A stretch of DNA of 6,188 nt, taken from the NCBI GenBank assembly GCA_023429685.1, contig JAEZDF010000014.1, positions 1 to 6,188 of the forward strand. The letters are read 5' to 3'. This DNA comes from Bacillota bacterium. Lineage in GTDB: Bacteria; Bacillota; Clostridia; Oscillospirales; Ruminococcaceae. How positions within the stretch are numbered: position 1 is the first letter of the stretch; every line of letters starts with the position of its first letter. A program made the translations under genes and the position numbers. This document shows, piece after piece, positions 5,036 through 6,188 of this stretch. The notes beneath the pieces are model-generated. The model did not search any database. It had not been told where the DNA came from and saw nothing but the letters and a program-made list of their open reading frames with translations.

Positions 5036-6188
5036 TACTTCACACCTCCATACAGCCAAGGCTTGCGAAGCCCCTTAAACTTAGAAAGAGAACGGAGCAT
5101 CAAGCGTGATGCCGTTACACCCATGATGAAGTTAAAGATAACACCCATCAGCAATGTGTAGCCAAACGAATAGATGGCACCCGTTGTGGATGGACCAAAC
5201 ATAAAGAAGATGGGGGTAAGCAGCTTAGCCCAAATGCTGGTTGGCGGTCCAAATGAACCCATCAGGATAACCGCTACGATGACAACGGTAACATTGCCGT
5301 CAAAGATGGCAGAAAAACCGCGTTCATAACCCAGGTCAATGGAGCCTTCTATGGTCTTGCCGGTGCGAATCTCCTCTTTTATGCGTTCGGATGTTATTAC
5401 GTTTGCGTCAACGCCCATGCCAAGGCTCAGGATGATACCCGCAATACCAGGCAGCGTAAGCGTGAAGCTGGGGATAAACTCAAAGTAACCGGATACCGAG
5501 ATGATGAAGCCCGCAACCTGTCCAAGCAGCGCGATGCTGGCAACAAGACCCGGTAGTCTGTAGTAAAAGGTCATGAACAGGCAGATAAGAATAAATCCGA
5601 TCAAGCCAGCTAAAACCATAGAGTTCTTTGCATTTACTCCCAGTGTGGCAGATATTGAACTGTAGTTTTCAGTTACCAGCTTAAACGGCAGTGCGCCGCC
5701 GTTAATCTTGTTGGCAAGCTCGGTTGCTTCAGCGGCTGTAAACGGCACAGACCCGCCGGAAATAACCGCATTGCCGTCGGTGATTGCAGATTGCACCACC
5801 GGCTGAGAAATCATGGTGTTATCCATCCAGATGGATATCTGCTTGCCAATCATCCTAGAGGTTGCTTCGCCAAACTTCGCTGCTCCCTCAGAGGTAAGCT
5901 CGAGTGCAATCTCAGGGTTAGAGGTTTGGGAGTTAATTACCGCCGTGGCGCTTTTAACATCCTTGCCCTCAAGTACAACCTTTTCCAGTGTTACACCGGT
6001 AGGCATACCCGCTGCATCCACATTGGCTTCTTCGCGGAAGGTCAGCAGTGCGGTCTCACCCAGCTCGCTGATTGCCTCCTCGGGGTTCTTGCTGGCTGCG
6101 TCATCCTTCCACGGAAAACGCACGATGATGCGATCCTTCGCAGTGTCGGTATATACCTCGTAGTCGGTTATGTTCTGGGTAACAAGCC
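5035..6188 (-). CDS. secD: SecD, protein translocase subunit (5' end cut by window edge)
   Basis: The last 383 residues are present. The frame is open to the right edge (LVTQNITDYEVYTDTAKDRIIVRFPW at the start, typical of the SecD periplasmic/P1 region), so the N-terminus and first membrane helix are missing. The next block, EIALELTSEGAAKFGEAT, then the DNTMISQPVVQSAITDGNAVISGG segment (fragment residues about 122-145), belongs to the P1-head domain. Five membrane helices follow. The hallmark LPGIAGIILSLGMGVDANV is at about 245-263, and GY..GFSAIFDGNVT at about 286-300. SecD drives export together with SecF. Two points differ from the common pattern: DGNVT stands where DANIT is usual, and an extra segment of about 20-25 residues, beginning FGPPTSIWAK, precedes the final helix. 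The last residues include KPWLYGGVK. Confidence 0.96.
   Translation of the reverse strand, partial: LVTQNITDYEVYTDTAKDRIIVRFPWKDDAASKNPEEAISELGETALLTFREEANVDAAGMPTGVTLEKVVLEGKDVKSATAVINSQTSNPEIALELTSEGAAKFGEATSRMIGKQISIWMDNTMISQPVVQSAITDGNAVISGGSVPFTAAEATELANKINGGALPFKLVTENYSSISATLGVNAKNSMVLAGLIGFILICLFMTFYYRLPGLVASIALLGQVAGFIISVSGYFEFIPSFTLTLPGIAGIILSLGMGVDANVITSERIKEEIRTGKTIEGSIDLGYERGFSAIFDGNVTVVIVAVILMGSFGPPTSIWAKLLTPIFFMFGPSTTGAIYSFGYTLLMGVIFNFIMGVTASRLMLRSLSKFKGLRKPWLYGGVK
5043..5049 (-). promoter_or_regulatory. Ribosome binding site of secF
   Basis: GGAGGTG on the minus strand lies about 8-9 bases before the ATG at 5033-5035, inside the last codons of secD. This strong match decides the secF start in favour of the ATG in the TAATG junction and against the TTG at 5059. 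Confidence 0.85.

Noticed and set aside
5033..5059. Longer SecF beginning at a TTG at 5059 (extra residues MAVWRCEV)
   Set aside because: It would overlap secD by 25 bases and has no good ribosome site, while the ATG at 5033-5035 has GGAGG at proper spacing and gives the usual SecF N-terminus.
6121..6123. GTG at 6121-6123 as the start of SecD
   Set aside because: The frame continues open to the window edge with typical SecD sequence (DRIIVRFPW), so the true start is outside the window.

Overview
The window reads entirely on the minus strand and contains two known gene groups from an endospore-forming Firmicute. The organism is most likely a member of the Clostridia. SecD and SecF are separate genes here, whereas in Bacillus subtilis they are fused, and a near-complete sporulation spoIIIA operon follows. 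From memory of homologues, the SecD sequence looks most like the gut Oscillospirales/Ruminococcaceae, but no search was run. Base composition is moderate and looks uniform, with no sign of recent gene acquisition.

Reading in the direction of transcription (right to left): the 3' part of secD enters from the right edge (5035-6188) and overlaps secF by one base in a TAATG junction (secF 4067-5035). A strong intrinsic terminator with a UUCG tetraloop (4014-4047) closes this unit. A 168-base intergenic stretch follows, holding the terminator, a palindromic REP-like element (3971-4007) and a weak sporulation-type promoter candidate. The spoIIIA operon then runs spoIIIAA (2879-3898), AB (2452-2967), AC (2171-2365), AD (1776-2168), AE (476-1633) and AF (1-448, cut by the left edge). 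spoIIIAG and spoIIIAH would be expected past the left edge.

Functionally, SecD and SecF are the membrane partners of the Sec translocon that help pull secreted proteins outward using the ion gradient. SpoIIIAA to AH form the mother-cell half of the SpoIIIA-SpoIIQ 'feeding tube' between mother cell and forespore: AA is the cytoplasmic ATPase, AB a GspF-like membrane protein, AC, AD and AE polytopic membrane parts, and AF to AH the ring-forming intermembrane parts.

The core content is therefore known biology, and I do not see a hidden new system. The points worth a second look are non-coding or structural. They are the REP-like palindrome between the units, the 89-base spoIIIAA/AB overlap, two unusually wide intra-operon gaps (86 and 142 bases, one with competing hairpins before a TTG start and one with a SigE-like promoter candidate), and an extra segment in SecD between its last two membrane helices.
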